A DNA stretch of 64,000 bases from Cannabis sativa (GCF_029168945.1 NC_083605.1:18737280-18801279), one strand, 5' to 3'. Positions 23,430-38,707 are shown, counted from the stretch's first letter. Numbers and translations are program-made. Notes: a model not told the origin generated them from the letters alone.

Positions 23430-25311
23430 TGTTGGAATTTATTTTACCAGGATCTTAGATCTACTCACAAGTATGTTTATTAACATCCTAAATATGAACT
23501 TTCTAAAACGATGAAATAAACACATATAAAGTTTAGGAAACCTTACATTGGGTGCAGCGGAATAATATGACTCCTTCCGTTCAGATATCTAGCCCTTGAT
23601 TCCTTTCTGTAGCAGAGCATTATCAATATCTGAACCTGGATCTCTTTCTCTGAATCTTTGATGCTGAATCTCCTTTGCTGATGATCTTTCTTCACGATCT
23701 TCCTCACTATGATTGAGGTATCACTTGATGTGTGTGGGCACTACTCTAATCACTAAGAGAGGTTCGAAATATTGAGGAAGAAAAGAGAGAGAGAGTGGCG
23801 GCTAGAGAAGAGAGTGGAGGCTCAGGTTTTTCTGATTCAGAAAGTGTAATTTTCCTGAAGCCTTCACTATCTATTTATAGCATTCCTCTAGGGCTTGATT
23901 TGAATTATATGGCATTAAAATAATGAAAAAATCATTTAAAAAAGATAACACAAGTGGCCGGCCCTATGCTAGGTGGACTGGGCCTTGATTTTTGCAATTT
24001 TGCAATTTTACCACTTTTGTATCTGATTTTCTCAAAAATGCCAATTTCCTAATTCAATCATTTAAATGCCAATTCTAACTATTTAATAACTATAAATAAT
24101 TATTAAATAATATTGTCATTTATCATATTTATTAATTGAACCATACAAAGTATCATAATTAACAAATATGCCCCTATAAACTCTTTCTTTACAATTTCGC
24201 CCTTACTTAGTGAAAATTTCACAAATAGACATAGTCTAACTTGTGAATTATAATTGATTAATCAAAACCAATTACATGAGTCTTACAAGCAATATTATCT
24301 CAACTAGTGGGGGGACCATGGGTCTATATAACCAAGCTTCCAATAAGTAGATCAAGAATTTAGCACTAAAATTCACTAACTTATTAATTCTTCGTTGAAT
24401 CCACGCATAGAACTCAGAATTGCACTCTCAGTATATAGAATGCTCTATATGTTCCACCATATAGACACATCATTAGTTATCCATTGTTATAATCCTAATG
24501 TGATCAATGATCCTCTATATGAATGATCTACACTGTAAAGGGATTAAATTACCGTTACACCCTACAATGTATTTATTCCTTAAAACACTTGACCCCGTAT
24601 AAATGATATTACACATAACGTGATATGAGTACTCCACCATTTATGTTCGTTTGGTCAAGCTCGAAGGAGATCATCCTTTGCTTACTATTCGCCAGATAGA
24701 AGCTATAGATTCCATGTTTATGATAGCGCTCCCACTCAATTGCACTACCGTGTTCCCAAAATGTACGTATCACCCTGACCTAAAAGTAGGCTTAACTAAC
24801 AAATCAAAGAACACGAATAGCCTTTCAAGATTGAGCCTAATCATATCAGGATTAAGATCATTTGATCTAGGATCAACTAGGCGATATTGACTTGAATAGA
24901 TATTACGATAAGTTTTAATAAATCTAAGTCAAAGTTCAATATCGGTCCCTTCCGATGCATACTCCATGCATCCAACCTGAGCTTTACTTTAACCAATGCT
25001 CTGGAAAGAACATAGTATTTCTCCAAATACAAGTAAACTCTTATTGTAGATTATCATATCAGTAAAACCCTATGTCTGATAAATCTAGGAAACTTTATTC
25101 ACATAGTCATGTTTACTTTCCAATGTGTTGACGACACAATAAACAGGATCAAGTATGTGAAAAGGGTTTCAGATGAATTTATACATTATGTACATATAAT
25201 CATGAAATAAATCATGTGAACCATGCAACATTAAATGTTATTTCTGATCTATATTAATAAGTAAATCTGATTATATTGAAATGAGTTTTATTTAGGGCAT
25301 AAAACCCAACA
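23430..25311 (-). repeat. 3' LTR (left) of Copia F
   Basis: Starts TGTTGGAATTTATTTTACC and ends ACCCAACA. Compared with copy 1 it has a GAGAGAGAGAGTGGCGGC variant in the transcribed part (near 23,785-23,800), shared with its partner at 31704-33587. Confidence 0.92.
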
Positions 25312-27260
25312 AACTCCCACTTGCACTAATATAAAACAAAAAGTGCGTTTCAAATAATCTCAACACCTTGATATACAAATCAAGTGTAGTAGTAGTAAAC
25401 TCCTCGTAATAGGATCTGAAAGGTTGAATTAACCACAGCCTTTTCTCCACCATTACTCTTCCTTTAATCACAAAATCATTGATAATGTGAAATTCCTCTC
25501 TATATGTCTACTCTCTTGGGATACTGGATTCTATACCTTTGGCAACTACTTTTGGTTAATCAGGAAATTAACACTAGTAGTTTATGGCAATTTGGAATGG
25601 TGCCAAAGATGTATAGAACTTTCCTTAGACTGAATAAGTAACTTTCCTGCAGCTTTAACATTCAGTCCCTTTCTGGTAGACTTAGAGACTTCAGATAGGT
25701 TTTTACACTTCTCCAAAATCACTATTCCACCCCCAGAGTAATCACCATCTTATCAGAAAGATTTTCTAGCACAAAGGCAAATTTCAAAATCTGATATGGT
25801 GTAGTCTAAGAGTTTTAAACACACCCTTATAGACTAACATATAGTTCCTCTTCTTAATCTTAAAATTTACTTGATTGTCTTCCAATGTTCTTCTCCTGGA
25901 TTAATCTGATACCTACTCATTACTCCCACTCAACAGCAGGTGTCTGGTCTAAGGCATACAAAAGCATATCTAAGACCTCTCACTGTTGATATAAGAAATT
26001 CTTTCATGGCTTTATCTTTTATGGAATAGTTAAGACTTTTCCTTAGATAAATAAAATCTATACCTAAGAAGTTGTGAAGCTTCTATAGATAGCCATTAGA
26101 AAGAAAATGCTTCAGCATCTTACTAAAGTAAGTTGCTTGCATTAGAGTAAGTAATTACTGTGTATACCACAAGCCATAGGTTTAGATAAACTCAAACCTA
26201 TAATACTAGGAACAGGAAGTTTTGTTAAGTCCATTGAATGGACTTATAAACGAAAATTTCCTTTTATGTCCTTGTAATAGAAAACTTTAGGTTACTCCAT
26301 GTGAATGGATTAAACCATAGTTCTATTGGCTTTCTTCTTAGTTTCTTATCTTGACAATCCATTACTTGTTTAAACTCACAATGGATTTTAATCACTAGTG
26401 TCTCCCAAGTCATAAGAAGGTGAGTTCCTAGAAACTCTCCCACTACGACAAGGTACCGTGAATTATGTCTAAGAAAACTAAATGGTATTGATCTCTTCGG
26501 TTGTGACAAGACAACAGAGGCAGTGGGATCATCATATGTCATATAAGATGATAGAACACTTTTGGAATCAAGAATTAAATATCTCCTTTATTTGCTACTT
26601 GTTTTTCAGACTTAGTCATTTTCTTAGAAAAGTAGTATTTGTTTGAACAAACACTTTCTTATCTATTGACAATGGGATGGTCCACCCCTAATCACTTAGA
26701 ATAGCTAAGAAACCATGGTTAACAGTTCTAGCTTTTCTTAAGATTTTGATTAGGTCATCCATGAATCTAGTAATGATTTACATTAAGTATACAACCATTA
26801 CATCATTCTGAAATTGTATTACCATAGAAGGATTTAGGCAACGACTAGTAACTAATCATCAACATGCAACTCGAAATTTCGGGGAGGTAAGTTTGGATAT
26901 AATTCAAAAATCAATTTAATGATCTTTGAACTGCATATCTACTAACTATTTCTCCACCCCTATCAGTTCGCAAGATCTTTAACCACTTACCTTAATGGTT
27001 TTAACCATTGCTAGAAATTAATGAAATTTTTAATATTTCAAATTTCTTTGCATAAGGTATAATCTAGAGTTATCGTTTTAAGAATACAACGAAAAACTCA
27101 TATCCACCCCTGAATGTACATTCATCTGCGAATGAGATGAACTACTTTCAGTGGATATAGGCATATTAACTCTTTGCAGAGATTGATCTTGTCAAATCCA
27201 CTATGAACAAGATACAAATGCCATAGATTAAGAAAATGTGGTAGTATCTATGATGACATA
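25312..27260 (-). pseudogene. Copia F decayed pol
   Basis: Reverse complement of the 14,990-16,936 region of copy 1, with the same order of traces and the same stop codons. No intact integrase, RT or RNase H domain is left. Confidence 0.72.
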
Positions 27261-30200
27261 GGTTTAGTTACATCAAAGAGTTCTTAGAATACTTCAAGTG
27301 GATCCTGGTCACAGAATACCTAACTCACATTCCATACAGTTTTAATCCATTAATAAAAGATGGATATTAAACACTTGAGATAGTGTAACTGTATTGTATT
27401 CTGGAATTAGAAATTTAAGAAAATTTCTATTTGGAATCTAAAATCAAAGTCAAAGACTTAAATTTATACCAAATATAATGAGTAATTCTATCTTGGACCA
27501 GCACTACTAATACAAACTCTAAGTCAGATTTGCCCATACAAGTAGGAAATTTCTAAGATTGAGGATTTATATCAATTGGGAATAGAATTTCGGGATTATA
27601 ATCATATGCGTCATATAAAATGACATGAAATGATTTATAGACCATTCATCCAATGATATGTTTTGAAAGCTAATTCGAAATGAATAAGCTAAGAGGAATT
27701 AGGATAACTTCGTTTAAAATAAGAATCCAACGATGCTTCGATTAGCGAAAGTCAAAGTAATCTTATTTATACAATCTTCTTGTTTCATATCGTAAAAATA
27801 CTAGTCTAAGGTGTCATCAATCGATGAACAGCTAGATGTCGCATGTACAATATTTATCTTTCGAAATCTAACACTATTATGTATGTCTTATGGTGAAAAT
27901 CCACTAGGGATTTATCTCATTAGATAAACAAGCCAAGTTAGACCAACAATGAAGATTCGAAATTAAACTACAACTTAATAACAGAAAATAACATGGTTCA
28001 ATATAAATTCATACACAATTCAAAAATTATAAACATATAGCAAGTAGGAATGACAAGTGAAAATACTAAAACTTACAATCCTAAATAATTTCCAAGGTTT
28101 TCAACAAGGCGATATCGTTGTCCCGTTTAGGCGAGAGTCAAAGCTACCATTCATTGAATAGAGTTGTCAGCTCGTCTAAAATGTTAAACATTCTACCAAC
28201 CTTTTATTCGATCAAGATTGGAATTCAGCGTTGTCCCGTTTAGGCGAGAGTCAAGGCAATTCTATCTTATGAGCTTCCACCATTGTTTCATAATTTGCAA
28301 GTCAAGTATGGTCGCCACCATTAGGGTGATCCATACCATACAAAACACTTACAAACTACTTATCATGCGAGGTTAAACGGTGCGAAATTGCTAATGAACG
28401 TTCCTCCATTAGGGAGGATTACTCACTAAAACAAACGCGGTGTAAAACCCACAATGGAGATCGAATGTCTCTATAATAAAGCTCATTATTTGAAAAGAGT
28501 TGTATTTTCTTTTATTCTCTTTATTTATTCTATTTATTTTAAATATATATTTATTTAATTAAAATTTCCAATTTAGAATGAAAAATTCTAAATATAAATT
28601 TTAATTTAATATTTATAAATTTTACTTAGATGGATATGAAAATAATATGAATTATTTCCATCTTAGTAATAATTTCCAATAAATATTTAGAAAAAATATT
28701 TAAGTTGTTACAAAATTAATTTAAATTAATTTACAACTCAAATTTAATTTTCTATAAATATATATTGCATTTCGAAAAATTAAAGTATATAAGAATACAA
28801 TTTTCGAAAAATGCATATTAAAATAAAAAATAAATCCTGGAAAAATTATTCTAATTTAATGTTGGCCCAAAATTAATTAATAAAATTAATTTACAACAAA
28901 AAATATAATTTTCCTATTTAATTAAATATATAAGAAAAATTTCAAATATTTAAGTATGATGATGAAAATCAACTTAAATATTAATTTTCTATTTAATTAA
29001 ATACACTAAAAAAAACTTCAAGCAAAAATATCACCTATCTAGATTTTCCTTTGACTAATTAATTCAATTTCTAATAATATACTTTAATTCAATTTATTTT
29101 AAATTAATCAATAAATGAAAAAATCATTGATTTAAGTTGATCCAAGAATTAATTAAAATAATTAATTTACAACTTAATCTATTTTTCAAGATAAAATTCG
29201 AAATTCTAGCATTTAAGAAATGCAATTTCGAAAATTGATTAATAAAATAAAGAAAAAATATATTTTGAAAATTATTTAAATTTAGTTGAAAAATTAAATT
29301 TCAACTAAAAATAATTTTCTATTTAATTAAATGTCATGAAAAAGAAATATTTAAGTATGATGATAAAATCAACTTAGATATTTAATTTTCAAATTAATTA
29401 AATGTATTAAATTCAAGAAATAAATAATTAAGTGTAGAGAAGGCTTAATTATTAATCTCTAGTTTAATACTAGGAAAAATATACTTAAAATAAATTGTAC
29501 CAAAATTAATTATTTAAATAATTAATTTCACAATTTATGATATTTTCCTATTTAATATTAGAAATAATAAGTAGTCTAGAAATAACTATCTAGAAAATAT
29601 CTTATTTGACTAAGTATCTTTTCCACAAAATTTGAAAAAATATCTAATTTAAGTTGTATTAGAAAAAATCTAGAACTTAAATATTTTCAAATTTAAATTT
29701 AATTAAATATCAAAAATTAAGTTGTAACCACTTAATTTGAAAATATTCCATTTTAAGTTAATATTTGAAAAGATATTAACTTAAAAAAAATATCTAAAGA
29801 ATCTTAATAACCAATGCCTAAAATTCCTCAACTTAATTTTGAAATTTTGAATTCAAAAGATATTCAGATTTAAGTTGGTTAGTTGAAGATAACTAAATAT
29901 CAACTTAAATAGGAATATTTAATGAAAAATTTAAATTAAGTTCCGTAAAGAATCTAGATGGTTATAATTCTATATTTAATTAAATACAAGAAAATACATA
30001 TAGTTTAGCTTAGAATATAAAATTCCTTAAACTATATTTTTCTTAAATTAATTTCAAAATAAATGAAATTAATTATGTTGCTAATCAATTTTATTAGGTT
30101 AAACTAGTTTAATTAACCTAGTACGATCATTCAAATCGTGCAAATGGGCCTTCACAATTGGGGTGGTTTGTGTGAGGGGTGTCCGGGTTCAGTATGTCGT

Positions 30201-31686
30201 ACCCACTTCTATGGCTCCCAACTCTCACGCAAGGCCCAAAAGAGAGGAATTTAACCTTAATAAGAACAACTGTTATTAATTGAATAAGCCCAAAACTAAA
30301 TGGGCCTAAATAAATTCTATCAAGAACTATGATAATTTATTTTAGCAACAACAACCTATATGTATCTATAATCAAATTAAACACATAGGCTCACACATGC
30401 ACACTTTGGATGGGTCCTATCATGTTGCTAGGTCATACACAGATGAAAGAAGATTGTAAAATTTACCTGTTACAAATTATTAACTTGACCAAGGGAGCCA
30501 TCGTATCATTAGATTCGGCAAAAAGTAACCATGGCTATTTGCAATCAAGTAATAATAGGTTTTAAAAACTTACACATAAGCTAAAACACATACTCCTGCA
30601 ACAAGGTTAGTTGGATAGTTGGATGTAGGATTTATTTAATTTTAAATAAATATTTAATTTCGAAAATAAATAATTAAATAAAAATAAAAAATTTCGAAAA
30701 TTTTTAAAAAATTTAAAAAAAATTCGAAATTTAAAAAAAATTTAAAATTAAACCTACAATTTTTGAAAAATTAGGTTTCAACCAACCTAAATATCATTTC
30801 AAAAATTTGCTAACTACTTTTAAATTTTAAATGTTATTTTATAAATAAAAATTAAATAAAAAATTAGAAAAGATAAATAAATATCTTTTTCAAATTTTTA
30901 AATGTAATTTAAATAAATAAAATAACAAAATTTAAAAAATTAGCAAAATATCTTATATCTATTTAAAATTACATGATTATAAATATCTTATTTTAAATTT
31001 AAATATGGTCAAAATATCTAAAAAGATTTAATTAAAAAATCTTAAAAGATAAGATATTTTTAAAATATCTTAAAAGATATTATAAATATCTTTAAAAGAT
31101 ATTATAAATATCTTAAAATATCTGACCTTAAATTTAAATAAAATATAATCAAATTTAAAAATAAGATAGATTTTTAAGCAAAAAGATAAATACTAATTCT
31201 ATTCAAATTCAAATTACACTAATATCTTGAATTAAATTAAAAAATTTAAATTAATTCAAAATGATAATTAGAATTGAATTAGGAATAGTAATAGTATATA
31301 TACAAAACCATACAAAAAATTGGAAGTTAATTCCATGAAAAAGTATGAAAAATTGAAGAAAATTGAAAAAAATTCGAAACTGTACGGACAGTTCTGCGAT
31401 CGCATAGAAACTATCAAGACAAAATTTCCGATTTTGTCAAATCTTCAAAAAATCATAACTAATTCAAATAAAATCCAAATTGAGTTCTGTAAAAGGCTAA
31501 CTTGCTTAATTTTTTCCATACTATCCAATCAAAATAATGCCAGAACCGAAATAACAATTATTTTTCACGAAAATTTCACAATCATCAATCAATCATCAAA
31601 TAACACTCAATACAACATGATACCATCCAAAGAACATACAAACAATCGTTTTAAAGTCCAAATTACATGTAAGTAAATCAATTACC
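27261..31686 (-). other. Copia F interior, non-coding AT-rich part
   Basis: Counterpart of 10,640-14,990 in copy 1. It holds two spaced motifs at 28119-28139 and 28232-28252, both in the variant form with TTT in place of GG. A local run of GATATTATAAATATC-type palindromes lies at about 31,020-31,125. No gag is recognised; the 118-residue open frame at 31320-31676 is on the opposite strand and is not supported. Confidence 0.65.
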
Positions 31687-31703
31687 TTGGCTCTGATACC
31701 AGT
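31687..31703 (-). other. Primer-binding site of Copia F
   Basis: On the minus strand, ACTGGTATCAGAGCCAA directly follows the 5' LTR. It is the standard plant Copia site for initiator methionine tRNA, intact here and mutated by one base in copy 1. Confidence 0.9.
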
Positions 31704-33587
31704 TGTTGGAATTTATTTTACCAGGATCTTAGATCTACTCACAAGTATGTTTATTAACATCCTAAATATGAACTTTCTAAAACGATGAAATAAACACATA
31801 TAAAGTTTAGGAAACCTTACATTGGGTGCAGCGGAATAATATGACTCCTTCCGTTCAGATATCTAGCCCTTGATTCCTTTCTGTAGCAGAGCATTATCAA
31901 TATCTGAACCTGGATCTCTTTCTCTCGAATCTTTGATGCTGAATCTCCTTTCGTCGATGATCTTTCTTCACGATCTTCCTCACTATGATTGAGGTATCAC
32001 TTGATGTGTGTGGGCACTACTCTAATCACTAAGAGAGGTTCGAAATATTGAGGAAGAAAAGAGAGAGAGAGTGGCGGCTAGAGAAGAGAGTGGAGGCTCA
32101 GGTTTTTCTGATTCAGAAAGTGTAATTTTCCTGAAGCCTTCACTATCTATTTATAGCATTCCTCTAGGGCTTGATTTGAATTATATGGCATTAAAATAAT
32201 GAAAAAAACATTTAAAAAAGATAACACAAGTGGCCGGCCCTATGCTAGGTGGACTGGGCCTTGATTTTTGCAATTTTGCAATTTTACCACTTTTGTATCT
32301 GATTTTCTCAAAAATGCCAATTTCCTAATTCAATCATTTAAATGCCAATTCTAACTATTTAATAACTATAAATAATTATTAAATAATATTGTCATTTATC
32401 ATATTTATTAATTGAACCATACAAAGTATCATAATTAACAAATATGCCCCTATAAACTCTTTCTTTACAATTTCGCCCTTACTTAGTGAAAATTTCACAA
32501 ATAGACATAGTCTAACTTGTGAATTATAATTGATTAATCAAAACCAATTACATGAGTCTTACAAGCAATATTATCTCAACTAGTGGGGGGACCATGGGTC
32601 TATATAACCAAGCTTCCAATAAGTAGATCAAGAATTTAGCACTAAAATTCACTAACTTATTAATTCTTCGTTGAATCCACGCATAGAACTCAGAATTGCA
32701 CTCTCAGTATATAGAATGCTCTATATGTTCCACCATATAGACACATCATTAGTTATCCATTGTTATAATCCTAATGTGATCAATGATCCTCTATATGAAT
32801 GATCTACGCTGTAAAGGGATTAAATTACCGTTACACCCTACAATGTATTTATTCCTTAAAACACTTGACCCCGTATAAATGATATTTCAGCTAATGTGAA
32901 ATGAGTACTCCACCATTTATGTTCGTTTGGTCAAGCTCGAAGGAGATCATCCTTTGCTTACTATTCGCCAGATAGAAGCTATAGATTCCATGTTTATGAT
33001 AGCGCTCCCACTCAATTGCACTACCGTGTTCCCAAAATGTACGTATCACCCTGACCTAAAAGTAGGCTTAACTAACAAATCAAAGAACACGAATAGCCTT
33101 TCAAGATTGAGCCTAATCATATCAGGATTAAGATCATTTGATCTAGGATCAACTAGGCGATATTGACTTGAATAGATATTACGGTAAGTTTTAATAAATC
33201 TAAGTCAAAGTTCAATATCGGTCCCTTCCGATGCATACTCCATGCATCCAACCTGAGCTTTACTTTAACCAATGCTCTGGAAAGAACATAGTATTTCTCC
33301 AAATACAAGTAAACTCTTATTGTAGATTATCATATCAGTAAAACCCTATGTCTGATAAATCTAGGAAACTTTATTCACATAGTCATGTTTACTTTCCAAT
33401 GTGTTGACGACACAATAAACAGGATCAAGTATGTGAAAAGGGTTTCAGATGAATTTATACATTATGTACATATAATCATGAAATAAATCATGTGAACCAT
33501 GCAACATTAAATGTTATTTCTGATCTATATTAATAAGTAAATCTAATTATATTGAAATGAGTTTTATTTAGGGCATAAAACCCAACA
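31704..33587 (-). repeat. 5' LTR (right) of Copia F
   Basis: Near-identical partner of 23430-25311 with only scattered differences. It ends CCCAACA at 33587, followed by AATAT. Confidence 0.92.
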
Positions 33588-36500
33588 AATATCTCCTTTA
33601 TTTGCTACTTTATTTTTCAGACTTAGTCATTATCTTAGAAAAGTAGTATTTGTTTGAACAAACACTTTCTTATCTATTAACTATGGGATGGTCCACCCCT
33701 AATCACTTAGAATAGCTAACAAACCATGGTTAACAGTTCTAGCTTTTCTTAAGATTTTGATTAGGTCATCCATGAATCTAGTAATGATTTACATTAAGTA
33801 CCCAACCATTACATCATTATGAAATTGTATTACCATAGAAGGATTTAGGCAACGACTAGTAACTAATCATCAATATGCAACTCGAAATTTCTGGGGAGGT
33901 AAGTTTGGATATAATTCAAAAATCAATTTAATGATCTTTGAATTGCATATCTACTAACTATTTCTCCACCCCTATCAGTTCGCAAGATCTTTAACCACTT
34001 ACCTTAATGGTTTTAACCATTGCTAGAAATTAATGAAATTTTTCAAACATTTCAAATTTCTTTGCATAAGGTATAATCTAGAGTGATCGTTTTAAGAATA
34101 CAACGAAAAACTCATATCCACCCCTGAATGTATATCCATCTGCGAATGAGATAAACTACCTTCAGTGGATATAGGCATATTAACTCTTTGCAGAGATTGA
34201 TCTTGTCAAATCCACTATGAACAAGATACAAATGCCATAGATTAAAAAAATGGTAGTGTCTTTTGATGACATAGGTTTAGTTACATCAAAGAGTTCTTAG
34301 AATACTGCAAGTGGATCCTGGTCACAGAATACCTAACTCATATTCCATACAGTTTTAATCCATTAATAGAAGATGGATATTAAAAACTTGAGAAAGTGTA
34401 ACTGTATTGTATTCTGGAATTAGAAATATAAGAAAATTTCTATTTGGAATCTAAAATTAAAGTAAAAGACTTAAATTTATACCAAATATAATGAGTAATT
34501 CTATCTTCGACCAGCACTACTAATACAAACTCTAAGTCAGATTTGCCCATACAAGTAGGAGATTTCTAAGATTGAGGATTTATATCAATTGGGAATAGAA
34601 TTTCGGGATTATAATCATGTGCGTCATTTAATTTTTTAAGAGAAAATATAATGACATGAAATGATTTATAGACCATTCATCCAATGATATATTATTGAGC
34701 TAATTCGAAATGAATAAGCTAAGAGGAATTAGGATAATTTCGTTTATAAATAAGAATCCAACGATGCTTCGATTAGCGAAAGACAAAGTAATCTTATTTA
34801 TGTAATCTTCTTGTTTCATATTGTAAAAATACTAGTCTAAGGTGTCATCAATTGATGAACAAATTTAGATGTTGCATATACAATATTTATCTTTCGAGAT
34901 CTTACACTATTATGTATGTCTAATGGTGAAAATCCATTAAGGATTTATCTCATTAGAAAAACAAACATGTTAGACCAACAATGAAGATTCGAAATTAAAC
35001 TACAACTTAATAACAGAAAATAACATGGTTCAATATAAATTCATACACAATTCAGAAATTATAAACATATAGCAAGTAGGAATGACTAGTGAAAATACTA
35101 AAACATACAATCCTATATAATTTCCAAGGTTTTCAACAAACTGATACAGTGTCCCGGTAGGCGAGAGTCAAAGTATCGTTTATTGAATAGAGTTGTCAGC
35201 TCATCTAAAATAGAAATCATTCTAGCAACCTTTTATTCGATCAAAATAAGAATCCAACGTTGTCCCGGTAGGCGAGAGTCAAGGTTATTCTCATTTTATG
35301 AGCTTCCACCATTGTTTCATGTTTTATGAGTTTATCTCTAAGTAGTCACCGTAGGGGACAGTCTAAATAGAGACGAAAACTCACAAAACACTTATCAAAT
35401 GAAATCTTACGGTGTTAAATGCGTTCAACGAATAACCATCCATAGGGGGACGAAGTCTAGCGTCTCGAGGTTATATTGAAAACATTTAACTTTTGTAAGA
35501 CCAACAATGGAGATCGAATATCTTAATAATAATCAAGCTCATTATTTAAAGTGAGTTGTATTTTCTTTGATTCTCTTTATTTAATCTATTTATTTTAAAT
35601 ATATATTTATTTAAAATTTCCAATTTAGAATGAAAAAATTCTAAATATAAATTTTAATTTAATATTTATAAATTTTACTTAGATGGATATGAAAATAACA
35701 TGTATTTCTTCCATCTTAGTAATAATTTCCAATAAATATTTAGAAAAATATTCAATTTAAGTTGTTACAAAATTAATATAAATTAATTTACAACTCAAAT
35801 TTAATTTTCTATAAATATATATTGCATTTCGAAAAATTAAAGTATTTAAGAATACAATTTTCGAAAATGCATGTTAAAATAAAAAATTAATCCTGGAAAA
35901 ATTATTCTAATTTAATGTTGGCCCAAAATTAATTAATAAAATTAATTTACAACAAAAAATATAATTTTCCTATTTAATTAAATATATAAGAAAAATTTCA
36001 AATATTTAAGTATGATGATGAAAATCAACTTAAATATTAATTTTCTATTTAATTAAATACACTAGAAAAATACTTCAAGCAAAAATATCATCTATCTAGA
36101 TTTTCCTTTGACTAATTAATTCAATTTCTAATAATATACTTTAATTCAATTTATTTTAATTAATCATTAAATGAAAAAATTATTGATTTTAGTTGGTCCA
36201 AAATTAAAATAAATAATTTACAACTTTAATCTATTTTTCAAATAAAATTCGAAATTCCAGCATTTAAGAAATGCAATTTCGAAATTTGATTAATAAAATA
36301 AAGAAAAAATATATTTTGAAAATTATTTAAATTTAGTTGAAAAAATAAATTTCAACTAAAAATAATTTTCTATTTAATTAAGTATCATGAAAAAGAAATA
36401 TTTAAGTATGATGATGAGAATCAACTTAGATATTTAATTTTCAAGTTAATTAAATTCAAGAAATAAATAATTAAGTGTAGAGAAGGCTTAATTATTAATC

Positions 36501-38707
36501 TCTAGTTTAATACTAGGAAAAATATACTTAAAATAAATTATACCTAAATTAATTATATAAATAATTAATTTCACAATGTATAATATTTTCCTTTTAAATA
36601 TTAGAAATAATAAGTAGTCTGGAAATAACTATCTAGAAAATATCTTATTTGACTAAGTATCTTTTCCACAAAATTTGAAAAAATATCTAATTTAGGTTGT
36701 ATTAGAAAAAAATCTAGAACCTAAATATTTTTTTCAAATTTAAATTTAATTAAATATCAAAAATTAAGTTGTAACCACTTAATTTGAAAATATTCCATTT
36801 TAAGTTAATATTCGAAAAGATATTAACTTAAAAAATATCTAAAATATTCCATTTTAAGTTAATATTCGAAAAGATATTAACTTAAAAAATATCTAAAGAA
36901 TCTTAATAACCAATGCCTAAAATTCATCAACTTAATTTTGAAATTTTAAATCCAAAAGATATTCAGATTTAAGTTGGTTAGTTGAAGATAACTAAATATC
37001 AACTTAAATAGGAATATTTAATGAAAAATTTAAATTAAGCTCCAGAAAGAATCTAGATGGTTATAATTCTATATTTAATTAAATACAAGAAAATACATAT
37101 AGTTTAGCTTAGAATAAAAAATTCTTCAAACTATAATTTTCTTAAATTAATTTCAAAAATAAATGAAATTAATTATGTTGCTAATCAATTTTATTAGGTT
37201 AAACTAGTTTAATTAACCTAGTACAGTTATTCAAATCAGGCAAATGGGCCTTCACAATTGGGGTGGTTCATGTGAGGGGGTGCTGGGTTCAGTATGTCGT
37301 ACCCACTACTATGGCTCCCAACTCTCACACAAGGCCCAAAAGAGAGAAATTTAACCTTAAAATGAACAACTGTTATTAATTGAATAGGCCCAAAAACTAA
37401 ATGGGCCTAAATAAATTCTATCAAGAACTATGATAATTTATTTAGCAACAACAACCTATATGCATCTATAATGAAATTAAACACATAGGCTCACACAGGC
37501 ACACTTTGGATGGGTCCTATCATGTTGCTAGGTCATACACAGATGAAAGAAGATTGTGAAAATTACCTGTTACAAATTATTTACTTGACTAAGGGAGCCA
37601 TCAGATCATTAGATCTGGCAAAAAGTAACCATGGCTATTTGCAATCAAGTAATAATAGGTTTTGAAAACTTACACATAAGCTAAAACACAAACTCCTACA
37701 ACAAGGTTAGCTCGATAGTTGGATGTAGGATTTATTTAATTTTAAATTAAATATTTAATTTCGAAAATAATTAATTAAATAAAAATTAATAATTTTCGAA
37801 AATTTAAAAAAAAATATATTTTAAAAATTCGAAAATTTAAAAATAATTTAAATTTAAAATTAAACCTACAATTTTGAAAAATTAGGTTTCAACCAACCTA
37901 AATATCATTTCAAAATTTGCTAACTACTTTTAAAATTTAAATGTTATTTTATAAATAAAAATTAAATAAAAAATTAGAAAATATAAATGAATATCTTTTT
38001 CAGATTTTAAATGTAATTTAAATAAATAAAATAACAAAATTTAAAAGCAAAATATCTTACATCTATTTAAAATTACATGATTATAGTTATCTTATTTTAA
38101 ATTTAAATAAGGTCAAATTATTTAAAAAAAAATTAAATTTAAAATATATAAAATCTGACCTTAAATTTAAAAATAAGATAAGATATAATCAAATTTAAAA
38201 ATAAGATAGATTATTAAGCAAATAAGATAGATGCTAACTATTTTAAATTCAAATTACACTAATATCTTGAATTAAATTTAAAAAATATTAAATTAATTCA
38301 TAATGATAATTAGAATTGAATTAGGAATAGTAATAGTATAAATATAGAACTACACAAAAAATCGGAAGTTAATTCCATGAAAAAGCATGAAAAATCGAAG
38401 AAAAACGAAAAAATTGTGAGCTGTACGGACAGTTTTCGCGATCCCAGGAAAATTTCAGCACAGCCCCGATTTTTCCGAATCTTCAAAAAATCATAACTAA
38501 TTCAAATTAAATCGAAATTGAGTTCTGTAAAAAAGTAACTTGCTTATTTTTTTCCATACTATCCAATAAAAATAATTCCAGAAACAGAATCGCAATTATT
38601 TTTCACGAAAATTCACAAACATCATTCAATCATCAAATAACACTCAATACAACATGATACCATCCAAAAACAAACAAACAATCGTTTTAAAGTCCAAATT
38701 TCTTGCA
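33588..38707 (-). other. Copia E interior, right part
   Basis: Continues the E interior after F: the remaining pol relic (about 33,590-34,270), two spaced motifs (near 35150 and 35260), then the AT-rich part. A perfect 54-bp tandem duplication lies at 36787-36894; F has a single unit at this place. The end at 38707 is just short of where the primer-binding site should be. Confidence 0.75.
36787..36894. repeat. 54-bp tandem duplication inside Copia E
   Basis: Two adjacent copies of a 54-bp unit that starts AAAATATTCCATTTTAAG; they look identical. The corresponding place in F (near 29740) has one unit, so the duplication arose after E inserted or in its direct parent. Confidence 0.85.

Larger units (their letters stand above)
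23430..33587 (-). mobile_element. Copia-type element F, full length, nested in E, TSD AATAT
   Basis: A 10,158-bp minus-strand element with LTRs of 1,882 and 1,884 bp. It has a polypurine tract at 25312-25326, a primer-binding site at 31687-31703 and perfect AATAT duplications (23425-23429, 33588-33592). Its LTRs look nearly identical, so it is probably the youngest insertion in this part of the nest. Pol is broken by the same lesions as in copies 1 and E. A block at about 28,110-28,460 differs from the other two copies. Confidence 0.92.

Noticed and set aside
31320..31676. A 118-residue plus-strand frame in Copia F near the primer site.
   Set aside because: It is opposite to the element's coding strand, Lys/Asn/Ile-rich as expected from AT-rich DNA, and not kept open in copies 1 and E.
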